Of a stretch of DNA of 64,000 nucleotides, positions 27,065 to 34,740 are shown one piece after another. The stretch comes from CAYRES01 sp964423425. Its GTDB lineage: Bacteria > Actinomycetota > Thermoleophilia > RBG-16-64-13. The stretch spans positions 1-64,000 of the forward strand of contig CAYRES010000012.1 in assembly GCA_964423425.1 (NCBI GenBank), read 5' to 3'. The position numbers were made by a program, and so were the translations under genes. The notes beneath the pieces were generated by a model. The model was given only the letters and a program-made list of their open reading frames with translations. It was not told where the DNA came from and did no database searches. Positions within the stretch are counted from its first letter, which is position 1, and each line of letters starts with the position of its first letter.

Positions 27065-28594
27065 CTAGCAGTTCGTGCCGGTCTGGTCGGCCTGGACGGC
27101 TGGCTCGAGCCACTTGGACATACCCAGGCTGTCCGCGCAGTGATGATGGCAAGGGATCAGGTAGGAGCGGACATACCCGTGACGGCGATAGAAGCGCTCC
27201 GCCCTTGACTCGGGCTTGGTGGCCAACACCACCTTGCGGCATCCCGCGCCGTGCGCGTCCCGCTCGAAATGGGCGAGAAGCGCACTCCCCAGCCCCCGGC
27301 CACGAAAGCCCTCCTCCACCAACACCTCTTCCACGGTGGCCACGCCTCCCGCCCACGAACCCCTCAGCACACCGACCACGCGCTGACCCCGGCTTGCCAC
27401 CCACGCCGCCCGCATGGTCGTCCAATCGAGGGCACGGCCGAACAGCTCCTCCTCGGCCCCGGGCCAGCGATCGCCCAGGAACCGGCGTGTCCGCCTCCGG
27501 GGGGCGTCCTCCCGCACCACCGTGTAGTCCTCGCCGGCCTGCCGCCGCGCACGAGGCTGCGCCTCCAAGTCATCCTCGCCGAAGAGAAGCCGTAACTCCC
27601 CACCGGAAGGTACCGACGGTGCCGTCGACAGAGCCGCCTCCGCAACCTCAGGGAATCCCCACGACCTCAACACCAGCGAGGTGAGCGCGGCCACGGGAAA
27701 CGAGGAGCCGTCAGCGATCTTGATGAAGCAGCCCCTCGCCCGACCCGCCCCGGCGGTGAGCGCACTCCTTCCCGGCGAGGCCGGGGTGCTCGAAGACCGG
27801 CCCATGGCGGGAATCCCGAAGCCCTGCACTCCCATGTTGCCCATCTTGGCCACCACAACACCGCCCGGTTCCGCCTCCCCGCCCCCGACCGGGAACGGCA
27901 CACTTGCGGCCGCCCGCATGACTTCCGTATCGAGGTTACCGAAGCCACGGACGAGTGCCGGGTATGCGGCCATGGCCCGGCTGAGCCGCGCATACACCGG
28001 GTCGCGGCCGGCAGCCAGACGCGCGTAGAGCGTCGCCGCCCACGCCGCAGGGAGACGAAACACGGGCACACCGCAGCCATCGGTGCCGCAGCGCAGATCT
28101 CCCCCGCCCGGGGACAGGTCGCCGAGGAGGCCGCGGATAGTCGTCGCGATGAGTTCCTGCACCGGGTGATCGGGGCGCGGGTATCCCTGCACGTCCACGC
28201 CGAGATCGACGGCCAGCGCCACCATGCCCGCGTGCTTGCCCGAACAGGTGTGATGCAGGGCGGTCGGTTGAAGCCCACGGGCGCGCAACGCGGCGGCGGC
28301 CTCGCCGCTGAGCGGCGAGGCCGCTCCACATTCGAGCAGCTCCGGACCCATACCCACCCGGCGAAGCAACCGACCCACCACCTCGATGTGCTGCTCTTCT
28401 CCCAGGTGTGAGCCGCAGGCAACGGCCAACTCCTCCTCAGTCACACCCAGACGATCCGCCGCACCGGAGGCAACCAAGGCGTAGGCCTGGAACGGCTTGG
28501 CCGCCGACCGCAGATGTACCGGCGTGTTGGGGTCGCCGCGGGCGGCCCACACCACACCCTCGTCGTCGGCTGCGACCACCACTCCCCGATACAC
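27065..28594 (-). CDS. L-asparaginase II family protein fused to GNAT acetyltransferase
   Basis: Residues 1-345 match the asparaginase II family (RSAAKPFQA near 30, ACGSHLGEEQH, HTCSGKHAGM, GTDGCGVPVF, KIADGSSFPVAAL). This is the thermolabile Rhizobium-type enzyme, unrelated to the classic bacterial asparaginases. Residues from about 365 form a GNAT N-acetyltransferase (VEEVLVEEGFRGRGLGSALL as acetyl-CoA motif A, ERFYRRHGYVRSY). The GTG given is the first canonical start in frame, yet 24 in-frame codons upstream encode family-like residues (EPLAALFRGG). Translation may therefore enter from the HD gene. The two-domain fusion is unusual. Confidence 0.8.
   Translation of the reverse strand: MYRGVVVAADDEGVVWAARGDPNTPVHLRSAAKPFQAYALVASGAADRLGVTEEELAVACGSHLGEEQHIEVVGRLLRRVGMGPELLECGAASPLSGEAAAALRARGLQPTALHHTCSGKHAGMVALAVDLGVDVQGYPRPDHPVQELIATTIRGLLGDLSPGGGDLRCGTDGCGVPVFRLPAAWAATLYARLAAGRDPVYARLSRAMAAYPALVRGFGNLDTEVMRAAASVPFPVGGGEAEPGGVVVAKMGNMGVQGFGIPAMGRSSSTPASPGRSALTAGAGRARGCFIKIADGSSFPVAALTSLVLRSWGFPEVAEAALSTAPSVPSGGELRLLFGEDDLEAQPRARRQAGEDYTVVREDAPRRRTRRFLGDRWPGAEEELFGRALDWTTMRAAWVASRGQRVVGVLRGSWAGGVATVEEVLVEEGFRGRGLGSALLAHFERDAHGAGCRKVVLATKPESRAERFYRRHGYVRSYLIPCHHHCADSLGMSKWLEPAVQADQTGTNC
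28296..28324. repeat. Intragenic 14-bp perfect inverted repeat
   Basis: GCGGCCTCGCCGCT and its exact complement are separated by one base within the asparaginase coding sequence, in an Ala-rich helix region near residue 95. Confidence 0.75.
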
Positions 28595-28663
28595 CGCCTC
28601 GGGCGATCCGCCCCGGAAGAGGGCCGCGAGGGGCTCGGTGGCCGCGTCGAACGCGTCCGCGGT

Positions 28664-28670
28664 GTCAAAG
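28664..28670 (-). other. CTT-TGA-C stop context, possible +1 frameshift site
   Basis: The HD gene ends CTT TGA C, the heptamer used for programmed +1 frameshifting in release factor 2 mRNA. A +1 slip of CTT to TTT places the ribosome in the asparaginase frame, which is open from GAC onward. An AGGGGG run lies 17 bases upstream, farther than the three bases in prfB. Frameshifting is inference. Confidence 0.4.
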
Positions 28671-29219
28671 ACCGAGTTCGTCTGCCACCCCCTGCATGGC
28701 TTCCAACCCCAGCGCCAAGAACTCCTCGAGCGGAAGGCCGAACTGCTCGCAGCTCGCGATGTCCTCCCGGTTGGCTCCGCGGGCGAAGGCGGGTTCCTTG
28801 AAACGCTTCCTGAGGCTCTTCACCTTGACCAACTCGAGCTTCTTCTCCGGGCGGATGAGAGCCGCCGCCGTGATGAGGCCGGAAAGGGGGTCGGCGGCGA
28901 CGATGGCCCGATCCATGATGCACGTGCACTCCGAGCCGTTCTCGCGGTTGTGGGCCATGATGGTCTGCAGCACGGCTTCGTCTTCGAAACCACTCTCCCT
29001 GAGCCACGCCACCGTCCGCAGACCGTGCTCCTGCATAAGCTCCGCCGTCTCGTCTACATCGAGGTCGTGGAGCAGGCCGGCCAAGGCCCACCTCGCCCGG
29101 TCCTCACCCAGCCTGTCGGCCAACGCTCCCATGATTGCTTCAGTCGCGATCATGTGGCGCACCAGATTCTCATTGGGCACCTTCTCCCTGATGAGAGTGA
29201 GGGCTTCGTCCCTTTCCAC
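28665..29219 (-). CDS. HD-domain phosphohydrolase-like protein
   Basis: A 184-residue HDIG-type protein: VRHMIATEAIMGALADRLG for the first histidine, ALAGLLHDLDVDET for the HD pair (about 49-51), AHNRENG for the later histidine and DRAIVAADPLSGL for the final aspartate. Such stand-alone HD proteins hydrolyse phosphate esters of nucleotides or other small molecules; the substrate is unknown. The GTG start follows AAAGGAGGAAGC, the strongest site in this cluster. The stop context and the missing start of the next gene suggest coupled or frameshifted translation into the asparaginase. Confidence 0.85.
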   Translation of the reverse strand: MERDEALTLIREKVPNENLVRHMIATEAIMGALADRLGEDRARWALAGLLHDLDVDETAELMQEHGLRTVAWLRESGFEDEAVLQTIMAHNRENGSECTCIMDRAIVAADPLSGLITAAALIRPEKKLELVKVKSLRKRFKEPAFARGANREDIASCEQFGLPLEEFLALGLEAMQGVADELGL

Positions 29220-29239
29220 GCTTCCTCCTTTCTCTGGAG

Positions 29240-29259
29240 AACCGCCTCTCCCGGCGGTT
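29240..29259 (-). terminator. Short hairpin between Nudix and HD genes
   Basis: AACCGCC and GGCGGTT pair perfectly around a six-base loop, 22 bases before the HD gene start. It lacks a T-run, so it is at most a weak terminator or attenuator. Confidence 0.4.
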
Positions 29260-29261
29260 TG

Positions 29262-29768
29262 TCAGTCGGCTGCCGCCGCCTCCCGCCCGGCGGTGGACCC
29301 ACCGATGGATTGGCCGTGTACAATCCACAGGTGCCGGGCGAGGGCCGTGGCCTTCACGATGTCGTCTCGTCGCCAGGGGGTGAGGCCGTCATGAGCGAGG
29401 GCCACCCATTCCGCAGGCGTGACCCAGCGCCAGGCATCGGCCTCCTCCGCCGCCGGCACCGGATCACCCGGCTCCGCCTCCGTCGTACGGCAGGCGAAGC
29501 TCACCGCGACCACACGCTCCCCCTTGTGGACGCCGTCGTAGGCGTAACAGATACCGGCCACTTCGATGTTGAGTGAGGTCTCCTCTGCCACTTCCCTCAC
29601 CAAGGCGTCCTCCAATCCCTCACCATGCTCCAGCCTGCCACCCGGTGGGCCCCACACCCCGTCGGGTACGCGCCTCAGCAAGAGGAAGCGATCGTCACCA
29701 GGGCGCGACAAAAGACCGACCACCGCCAGCCGGGCCCACGGCGAAGAGAGGTCCGGGTGTGCGCTCAC
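29262..29768 (-). CDS. Nudix hydrolase
   Basis: A 168-residue Nudix enzyme. The box GRLEHGEGLEDALVREVAEETSL is complete except that the usual final EEXGU reads EETSL, a conservative variant. Upstream LLLRRVPDGVWGPPGG is the usual strand before the box. The substrate is unknown. The start is a GTG in a GTGA overlap with the aldolase stop; longer in-frame forms run into the aldolase gene. It belongs to the AOR-aldolase-Nudix-HD-asparaginase run. Confidence 0.82.
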   Translation of the reverse strand: MSAHPDLSSPWARLAVVGLLSRPGDDRFLLLRRVPDGVWGPPGGRLEHGEGLEDALVREVAEETSLNIEVAGICYAYDGVHKGERVVAVSFACRTTEAEPGDPVPAAEEADAWRWVTPAEWVALAHDGLTPWRRDDIVKATALARHLWIVHGQSIGGSTAGREAAAAD

Positions 29769-30322
29769 CACTCCCCGTAGCCTTCGCTCTTCAACCGATA
29801 CTCCCGCGGCACAATGCCGGCACGGTGGGTGAGGTAGACGATGCGGGCTGAGGACTCGACGGCACTCGACCACTGAAACGCCTCTTCGAGCATGTTGCCC
29901 GTGCAGAAGAGACCGTGGCCGCGCAACAGGCAGGCTTTGTGAGTCTGGAGCGCCTTGCTCAAGACCTGCGCCATCTCTTCCGACCCGATGGTCTTCTCCG
30001 CCACCACCACGGGTACTTTGTGAAGTAGGTAGGATCCCTCGGAATCGATGGGGATGACGGCGTCTTCCACCAAGGAGAGCACGACCGCATGGGGTGGATG
30101 GGTGTGCACGATGGCCTGGGCGGACGTATGCGCATAGACCGCCCGGTGGGTGATGATCTCGCTCGAGGCGAGAGCGATACCGCTGTCATCTTCGTAGATG
30201 CCGGTCTCGATGAGGTCATCAGGCCGCAGACGGCCCATCATACTGCCCCGGCGGGTGATGACCAGCCGGTCACCGATACGCACCGACATGTTGCCGGCGT
30301 GCGAGCTGACCAAGCCAGACAC
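29765..30322 (-). CDS. Class II aldolase/adducin family protein
   Basis: A 185-residue (or about 198, see below) class II aldolase-like protein. Visible features are SSHAGNMSVRIGDRLVITRRG at the N-terminus, the first metal pair in IVHTHPPHAVV, and the distal histidine in LLRGHGLFCTG. Members cleave sugar phosphates or decarboxylate or epimerise them. The GTG shown is the first canonical start, but the frame is open upstream and encodes the usual first helix (YELFRDIGRDCF). An ATC at 30361, four bases after GGAGGGG, is the best-placed initiation point. Either start lies inside the 3' end of the AOR gene. Confidence 0.8.
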   Translation of the reverse strand: MSGLVSSHAGNMSVRIGDRLVITRRGSMMGRLRPDDLIETGIYEDDSGIALASSEIITHRAVYAHTSAQAIVHTHPPHAVVLSLVEDAVIPIDSEGSYLLHKVPVVVAEKTIGSEEMAQVLSKALQTHKACLLRGHGLFCTGNMLEEAFQWSSAVESSARIVYLTHRAGIVPREYRLKSEGYGEW

Positions 30323-30344
30323 GAAGCAGTCCCGGCCGATATCC

Positions 30345-32348
30345 CTAAACAGCTCGTAGATGGCGCCCCTCCGTTCTCTCTTCTTTCCCCTCCTCGGGCC
30401 GGCGAAGAAGGCGGCGGGCCTGTTCGGCCAGATTCAAGGCCTCGATCTTCGCCTGAGTGGGTTCGCCTTCTCGACCCCAACCGCGGGCGCGATAGTACTC
30501 CTCGATCATGGGCTCGAGTTCCACCACGTGGCCGGCCGAGGGTCCCTTCGCCGGCGGTTCGGCAAGAAGCCGTTCAGGGAGGGTGTCGTCCCGCCGCGTG
30601 AAGCCAGCTGCCAGATTCCAGAGCCGCTCCAAGTTCCAGATACGCTCCCCCGTGAAGAGGATATCCTGCGCCGAGAGATCCCGGCCTGTGCTCGCAGCGA
30701 GGAGCCGGGCCATCATCTCCTCACCGAAAGCGAAACCGGCGAACTTGCATACGCAGGCCGAGTCGAATACCGCGGAGAGGTGCTGCAGGTTGATGAGGAT
30801 GCCCGACTTGCCGGACGCGGCGAAGCGATCGAGCATCTTCGGGATGCCGAGGATCTCAGGGCCCACCATGTTCGCGCGAAGGTGGCAGGCTCCCCGGTTC
30901 GAGGTGGCATACGCCAGCCCCTGCCCCACCATGCCCCGCGGGTCGTACCCCGGACACTCCAGCCCTTTCACCTGGATGGAGGCCTCCGGCCGCTGGTACC
31001 CGCGGGCGAAGCGAAGCGAGCCGTCGGCGAGTTCCGCACCAAAGCCTTCCCGGTGGCCCATCTCCCTGAGAAGCTGCAGCACCCGCCGGCCGTCGCCGAA
31101 CTTGATGGTGCGGGCCAAGGCTCCCTTGGAAGCTATCTCCATGGCGCAGGCGATGGTGGCGCCCGCAGAGATGGTGTCGAGGCCGAGTTCTCCGCACAGG
31201 CGGTTGCCTTCGTGCACGGTCTTCAGATCATCGACTCCGCAGTCGGCCCCGAGGGCCCACAAGCTCTCGTATTCGGGACCTTCAACCGCGGCCGGGCCGG
31301 CGCCCACCCGCGGCGTGCAGCGGATGCGGCAGCCCATGCAGCCCTTGCGGCCGGTCACGAGGCTGCGACGCACCACCTCACCCGAGATACGCTCGGCTCC
31401 GTCCCAACAGGACGCTTGGAAGTTCTTCACCGGCAACGCCCCCGCCTGGTTGAGCAAGCGCATGAGTACGGCCGTGCCGAACTCGGGAAGTGCTTTGCTG
31501 GTGACGGGGTTGGCCGCGATCTGCTTCTCAGCCTCGTAGGTGATGAAGGAGAACCGCTCCGGGTCGGCGACGTGGAGGGGGCGGTCGCCGGCCACGGCCA
31601 CCGCCAGGATGCGCTTGGCCGAGAGTGCAGCCCCCAGGCCTCCCCGGCCCAGATTGCGCCGGTCGTCGGTGCGGAGCGAGCCGAGCAGGGAGCCCCTCCT
31701 CCCAGAGAGACCCGGGAACACGAAGGCGTAGGCGGGGCCCAGCACCTCGCGAAGCGAAGCCACCAGTTCGGAGGAGGTGACCCTGTCTCTGCCGCCCGCC
31801 TCGCCCGGTTGAAGAGAGGGAAGGAGCTCGGAGACGGGAACGAGACTCACCCAGGGCCGGCCCTCAGCGTCGGGCGCGCGGCGGGGCTCCGCCCCTGCGG
31901 CGCGCCCCTCCCCCCCTTGCCGCTTCGCTCCGCCGACCGGCCTGCCGCTCCCCGCGGGCGCCTCCATACGGCCGTCGATGATGAGCACACACCACTCGGC
32001 CGCCCGGCCGGTGACCACACAAGCAGCCACACCGGCCTGCCGCAGACGCACACCGAAGCGGCCGCCGGCATTGCTGTCGAAGATGGTACCGGTGAGAGGC
32101 GACACCCCCACCGCGGCAAACCGTCCGCTGCTCGGCGCCGCCGTACCGGTGAGCGCACCCGCGGCCAGAACGAAGGGCTGGCGCGGATCGAGCGGGTCGG
32201 CCGCCGGCGCACCCAGGCGGGCCACGATCTCCACCCCGTACCCCCGGCCCCCCAGGAACGAGAGCAGGGAGGATTCCGGGTCTACCCAACGGGCGGCCGC
32301 TTTGTCGAGATCGTAATGGATGGTCCAAGCGGGCTGCGCGTGCACCAT
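30345..32348 (-). CDS. Aldehyde ferredoxin oxidoreductase family protein
   Basis: A 667-residue AOR family enzyme, a tungsten (or molybdenum) bis-pterin and 4Fe-4S oxidoreductase that interconverts aldehydes and carboxylates with ferredoxin. Seen: N-terminal barrel (LGGRGYGVEIVARL, AAGALTGTAAPSSGRFA), cluster ligands in CMGCRIRC and the late cysteines in DSACVCKFAG, and GLECPGYDPRGMVGQGLAYATSNRGA in domain 3. The ATG follows GGGGGAAG. An Arg/Gly/Ala-rich insert near 155-185 carries an imperfect palindrome. The C-terminal 30 residues are charged and overlap the aldolase gene. Confidence 0.92.
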   Translation of the reverse strand: MVHAQPAWTIHYDLDKAAARWVDPESSLLSFLGGRGYGVEIVARLGAPAADPLDPRQPFVLAAGALTGTAAPSSGRFAAVGVSPLTGTIFDSNAGGRFGVRLRQAGVAACVVTGRAAEWCVLIIDGRMEAPAGSGRPVGGAKRQGGEGRAAGAEPRRAPDAEGRPWVSLVPVSELLPSLQPGEAGGRDRVTSSELVASLREVLGPAYAFVFPGLSGRRGSLLGSLRTDDRRNLGRGGLGAALSAKRILAVAVAGDRPLHVADPERFSFITYEAEKQIAANPVTSKALPEFGTAVLMRLLNQAGALPVKNFQASCWDGAERISGEVVRRSLVTGRKGCMGCRIRCTPRVGAGPAAVEGPEYESLWALGADCGVDDLKTVHEGNRLCGELGLDTISAGATIACAMEIASKGALARTIKFGDGRRVLQLLREMGHREGFGAELADGSLRFARGYQRPEASIQVKGLECPGYDPRGMVGQGLAYATSNRGACHLRANMVGPEILGIPKMLDRFAASGKSGILINLQHLSAVFDSACVCKFAGFAFGEEMMARLLAASTGRDLSAQDILFTGERIWNLERLWNLAAGFTRRDDTLPERLLAEPPAKGPSAGHVVELEPMIEEYYRARGWGREGEPTQAKIEALNLAEQARRLLRRPEEGKEERTEGRHLRAV

Positions 32349-32540
32349 TCTTCCCCCAGTTGCGAACGTTCTTGAGTTGCCCTCGATTCTAGCAAGCTTG
32401 CATGATTGGTCACCATCACGTAGAAGTATGTGAGGGATAAGGCGGAGCAGGCAGGCGGCAGACGCAGACCTCGTCATCCCGGTTGCACCGCACACGCGTC
32501 CGTACGAGTCATTGCCCAACCTGAAGGACGGCGACGACAC

Positions 32541-33380
32541 ATGGCCCCCCGAGAAGTAACGTGCAGGCACTGCGGCACCCGGCAGCGGGGAGCGCCTGCG
32601 GTGTGCAGTGAGTGCGGGGCCTTCCTGCGGCTGAGTTCCTCGGCGCTCGGTCACGGCTGCGGGACTCCGACGGGCGGCGGCGGGCGGCGGACCCCGCCTC
32701 CGGCGGGCGAACGGCGGCAGGTCTCACTGCAGCGGCGCCTCTTGGCCGGCGCCTTGGTGATCGTGTTTGCAGCGGCGGCTGCCGGCTTCGGCGCCTTCCT
32801 CTACCGCGCTTTCTCCGACTGGAGCCTGGCGACCGGCTCCACCACAATCACCACCGCGCTCACCACCACGACCGCCGGAACCACCTCCTCCACCGATGCC
32901 GGCGCCGGGACGACTACCACCACGGAAGCCCCATCCCCCGGAGAGCAGATCTTCCCCAGTGAAAGCAAGGCCTCCTCCTTCCTGCCGCCGTCGGGAGGCA
33001 TCGGCTACAACCCCGACAACTTGACCGACGGCGACCTCACCACCGCCTGGAACGAAGGAGCCGAGGGCAGAGGAGTGGGGGAATGGGTGCAATTCTACTT
33101 CTCCCCCACCGTTAAGCTCGAGCGCATCGAGATAGCCAACGGCTACCAGAAGGACGACCGCCGCTTCAGCGGGAACGTGCGGGTACGCGTGCTGCGCGTG
33201 GAGTACTCGAACGGCGAATCACACTTGGTGGAGTTGTTCGACGACCAGGGCTTCCAGAGCGTTGAACCCATGAAGAAGAGCTTCGACTGGATAAGGTTCA
33301 CTATTGTATCGGTGTACCCGGATGCTTCGTGGGACGATGCTGCACTGAGCGAGGTGCGTTTCTTCGGGAGCCGCCAGTAG
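32541..33380 (+). CDS. Zinc-ribbon, membrane-anchored protein with glycan-binding-like domain
   Basis: A 279-residue protein. An N-terminal zinc ribbon (CRHCG, CSECG near residues 8-27), a Gly/Pro/Arg-rich linker, one membrane helix (about 68-90), then a Thr/Ser/Ala-rich external stalk. The C-terminal discoidin-like domain of about 140 residues (LTDGDLTTAWNEGAEGRGVGEWVQF, LERIEIANGYQ, VRFFGS) resembles the NADase-type glycan-binding or F5/8C fold. It would sit on the outer face of the membrane and bind sugars. Its last 80 bases overlap the convergent dinB 3' end. Confidence 0.75.
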   Translation: MAPREVTCRHCGTRQRGAPAVCSECGAFLRLSSSALGHGCGTPTGGGGRRTPPPAGERRQVSLQRRLLAGALVIVFAAAAAGFGAFLYRAFSDWSLATGSTTITTALTTTTAGTTSSTDAGAGTTTTTEAPSPGEQIFPSESKASSFLPPSGGIGYNPDNLTDGDLTTAWNEGAEGRGVGEWVQFYFSPTVKLERIEIANGYQKDDRRFSGNVRVRVLRVEYSNGESHLVELFDDQGFQSVEPMKKSFDWIRFTIVSVYPDASWDDAALSEVRFFGSRQ

Positions 33381-34632
33381 ACGCGGCCGGCGGCGGGGCA
33401 GCAGCTGGCGGGGCAGCCGCAGTCGCCGCAGTCGCCGCCGTCACACCGGCCGCCTCCACAACCCCCTCCCTCCGGCCTTGGTAAGCGAGGACCCCACCCC
33501 TCACCACGGCTCCACCCCCCCACTTCTCCCGGATGGCGTCGAGGGTGAGATCGAGATCGCGCAGCAGCGGCAGTTCCTGATCGAAGAGATCATCCTGCCA
33601 GGCACGAAGGGTCAGATTGCTCAGCCCCACTCCCACCAAGCGGATGCGGTAGCGGCGCTGACGGGCCCGACGGAACAGGGCAAGTACCTCCCGGAAGAAC
33701 ACCTCATCCACATCCAGAGGCCGACGTAGCGTGTGCGAGCGTACATGCGTGATGAAATCGGAGTACCGGATCTTCACGGTGATGGTGCGAGCCTCGAACC
33801 GGCGGCGCCGGAGGCGGCGGCACACACTCTCAGTGAGGGCGATGAGGGTGGACTCGAGCAGGGCCGTATCGGAGGTGTCTTCGGGATAGGTGGTCTCGCG
33901 CGAGATGGACTTGACCGTCTCGGCCGGCGTGACCGAGCGGGGGTCACGGCCCTGTGCCTTCTCGGCCAACTGCTCACCCCACTCACCGAAGGACAGGCGC
34001 AGAAGGGAGGGCGGAACCCGGGCCAGATCGCCCACCGTCCGCACCCCCCTGTCACGCAGCCGCTCGAGCAGCACCGGCCCCACACCGGGCAGGCGCTCCA
34101 CCGGGAGGGGAGTCAGAAACGATGCCTCCTCCCCGGGGCGCACCACGGTGAAGCCGCACGGCTTCTCGAAGTCGGATGCCACCTTGGCCACCAGCTTGTT
34201 GGTAGCCAACCCCACCGAGATACTGAGCGCAAGTTCGGCACACACCCGGGCCTGGATGCACCGGGCCGTGCGCACCACCGGACCGAAGAGCCGCTCGGTG
34301 CCGGTGAGATCCACATAGGCCTCGTCCAGGCTCACCCGCTCCACGAGCGGCGAATACTCCCCCAAGAGGGCCATGAGCCGCCGGGAATACTCCCCGTAGA
34401 GACGATGGTTGCCCGCGAGATACACTCCGTGGGGGCAGAGGCGGCGAGCGGTGCGCAGAGGCATGGCCGAGTGCACCCCATAACGGCGGGCGATGTAGTT
34501 GGCGGTCGATACCACCCCCCGCTCACCCGCACCCACGATGACCGGCTTGCCACGCAGCGTGGGATCGAGATTTTCTTCCACGCTGGCGAAGAAGGCGTCG
34601 AGGTCGAGGTGTGCGATGACCCGTGTGGACAT
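33301..34632 (-). CDS. dinB: DNA polymerase IV (Y-family translesion polymerase)
   Basis: DinB carries out error-prone translesion synthesis. The 443-residue protein has the catalytic LDLDAFFASVE at its N-terminus, the steric YIARRYGV region, VERVSLDEAYVDLT with the SxDE metal ligands near residue 105, the HhH region ERLPGVGPVLLERLRDRGV, and the little-finger domain. The tail beyond about residue 375 is Ala/Pro-rich and overlaps the convergent neighbour; it has no clear clamp-binding motif. A perfect LexA box sits 15 bases upstream, so it belongs to the SOS regulon. The promoter predicts a leaderless transcript. Confidence 0.95.
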   Translation of the reverse strand: MSTRVIAHLDLDAFFASVEENLDPTLRGKPVIVGAGERGVVSTANYIARRYGVHSAMPLRTARRLCPHGVYLAGNHRLYGEYSRRLMALLGEYSPLVERVSLDEAYVDLTGTERLFGPVVRTARCIQARVCAELALSISVGLATNKLVAKVASDFEKPCGFTVVRPGEEASFLTPLPVERLPGVGPVLLERLRDRGVRTVGDLARVPPSLLRLSFGEWGEQLAEKAQGRDPRSVTPAETVKSISRETTYPEDTSDTALLESTLIALTESVCRRLRRRRFEARTITVKIRYSDFITHVRSHTLRRPLDVDEVFFREVLALFRRARQRRYRIRLVGVGLSNLTLRAWQDDLFDQELPLLRDLDLTLDAIREKWGGGAVVRGGVLAYQGRREGVVEAAGVTAATAATAAAPPAAAPPPAASTGGSRRNAPRSVQHRPTKHPGTPIQ

Positions 34633-34638
34633 GAGGCG

Positions 34639-34668
34639 AGTATATACGAACATATGTTCGTAAGACAA
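34639..34668 (-). promoter_or_regulatory. dinB promoter covered by a LexA (SOS) box
   Basis: The dyad CGAACATATGTTCG at 34647-34660 is a perfect Gram-positive/actinobacterial LexA site. It fills the 18-bp spacer between -35 TTGTCT (34663-34668) and -10 TATACT (34639-34644) on the minus strand. The -10 ends six bases before the dinB ATG, so transcription should start at or near the A of the start codon. Confidence 0.8.
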
Positions 34669-34740
34669 GCATCTGCCGCCGGAACGGCCCCGCTCCCGTC
34701 CTCCGATGTCTCCACAACGGGCACACGCACGCCTGACGGC

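Noticed and set aside
30360..32375. 671-codon open frame on the plus strand antisense to AOR
   Set aside because: High GC keeps the opposite frame open; the minus strand encodes a recognisable AOR with all motifs, while this frame shows no family.
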